A program made the position numbers and the translations under genes. A stretch of 64,000 nucleotides of DNA from positions 167,800,549 through 167,864,548 of the forward strand of contig CM048750.1 in the NCBI GenBank assembly GCA_026315105.1. Direction: 5' to 3'. The notes beneath the pieces were generated by a model. That model was not told where the DNA came from. It did no database searches and worked only from the letters and a program-made list of their open reading frames with translations. The stretch comes from Locusta migratoria. Lineage: Eukaryota; Arthropoda; Insecta; Orthoptera; Acrididae. This document shows, one piece after another, positions 63,314-64,000 of the stretch. Position 1 is the first letter of the stretch. The number at the start of each line of letters is the position of its first letter.

Positions 63314-64000
63314 GGCACACTATAGATACTTTGTTAGCAGCTGAATGTTATTCCTTGCATAATCTCTGCACCTAGCGTTTAGTCACCTTCTAGCAGGTAC
63401 ATAGATTAAGCTACAATACTAAAATGTAAATTTTATCCATTTATATGAAAATATATTTTATTACAATCTATTTGTTTCAAAACTGCATCACTCATTGTAT
63501 TAGCTCCATAAACGTTCACACTCAGGTCGAATACTTTTATACTCACAAATTCAAATTTCTGTAACCAACTTGTGTACGTTTTATATGCCTTACTGTAATA
63601 CCAATGCACTTGTTTGCCTGTATAGAGACTATAAGAAGGGAACTCAAGCGTCCGAAACCGGTCTACACAAATAAATTATTAGAAGCAACTGGTTGCTGCA
63701 TTTTGTGGATTAATAAAGATCTGTAACTGCACGTAAAGCAAAGCACCTCGTCCTCGACCTGATGGGGCAGTCGGGCCTGAATTCATGGCGTTGACTTCAT
63801 GCTGCAAACGAAAAATTGTGTAAATCAATAAATTAAAATCGGAATCCAGATTACAAGATACTGTTTTCTTAGTGCGTCCCAAAGGTACGAGACGTGGTAC
63901 ACATAATCTACAATATGGTGTCGTCCTGTTACACACTAAGTGAAGACATTGGATGCATGGGGAGAACAACCTTGTTTCGTCTTTGCACTGTGCTAGGAAA
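63314..64000. other. Unassigned end of window
   Basis: A+T-rich; the 96-codon minus frame 63969-63679 has no known domain. Possible decayed PLE arm at 63600-63680. Confidence 0.35.

Noticed and set aside
1..64000. CRISPR arrays, operons, riboswitches, phage or LTR retrotransposon
   Set aside because: No regularly spaced direct repeats, no bacterial-type gene packing, and no LTR pair with gag-pol frames were found.

Overview
This window looks like intergenic DNA from a very large, repeat-rich insect genome. A grasshopper or locust of the Schistocerca type is my best guess. That guess rests on familiarity with the two dominant tRNA-derived SINE families, the frequent RTE and Jockey-like LINE remnants, Tc1/mariner debris and A+T-rich filler; it is an inference, not a proof. 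I found no convincing host protein-coding gene, no functional tRNA or rRNA gene, no CRISPR array and no bacterial-type operon. Nearly every reading frame with recognisable similarity belongs to a transposable element, and all but one of those frames are truncated or broken.

Layout. 0-2.6 kb: a fold-back mariner, a SINE, a second mariner remnant and an inverted LINE reverse-transcriptase (RT) scrap. 2.86-4.08 kb: a modular dispersed repeat (family F) that recurs at 47.4-48.2 and 58.6-59.3 kb. 5.2-6.1 kb: an antisense LINE. 7.4-10.5 kb: a three-level nest, in which a LINE was hit by a SINE and the SINE was hit by a Penelope-like element (PLE) with an uninterrupted GIY-YIG reading frame. 10.6-15.7 kb: remnants of LINE, RTE and mariner elements. 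16-19.7 kb: mostly featureless apart from a hAT-like end, an (AC)n tract and a G+C-rich stretch. 19.9-22.35 kb: a perfect-looking 148-bp tandem duplication, then a second PLE with inverted arms carrying hammerhead-ribozyme-like motifs. 22.8-31 kb: SINEs, a hammerhead-like palindrome, a Tc1 element split by a SINE, and a small PLE-like element. 31.5-35.5 kb: a composite of dispersed repeat D hit by a PIF/Harbinger element, two SINEs and a LINE. 35.5-40.6 kb: mariner and LINE scraps, a SINE inside a SINE, a LINE inside a SINE and a SINE inside an RTE element. 41-53 kb: two related palindromes, SINEs, and a LINE at 49.3-50.4 kb. 53-57.8 kb: a copy of about 208 bp from 53.3 kb, inverted and pasted into an antisense LINE at 56 kb, plus an antisense RTE. 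58-64 kb: family F, a non-autonomous PLE-like element with hammerhead-like motifs in both arms, a LINE RT split by a SINE, and a terminal palindrome.

The most interesting signal is a set of inverted-arm elements (8.4-10.1, 20.2-22.3, 27.2, 30.5, 41.4, 52.5 and 59.6-60.7 kb). Their arms encode hammerhead-like folds with a shared variant core (CUGAAGAU, G-C stem II, GAAA) and self-complementary stem III sequences that would suit dimeric ribozymes. Hammerhead variants in the terminal repeats of Penelope-like elements are established. The finding here is how many divergent families share the same architecture, which includes an asymmetric tail that lies on the 5' side where the element's orientation can be told. 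Clean target-site duplications (TSDs) on most nested elements allow a relative chronology to be read directly.
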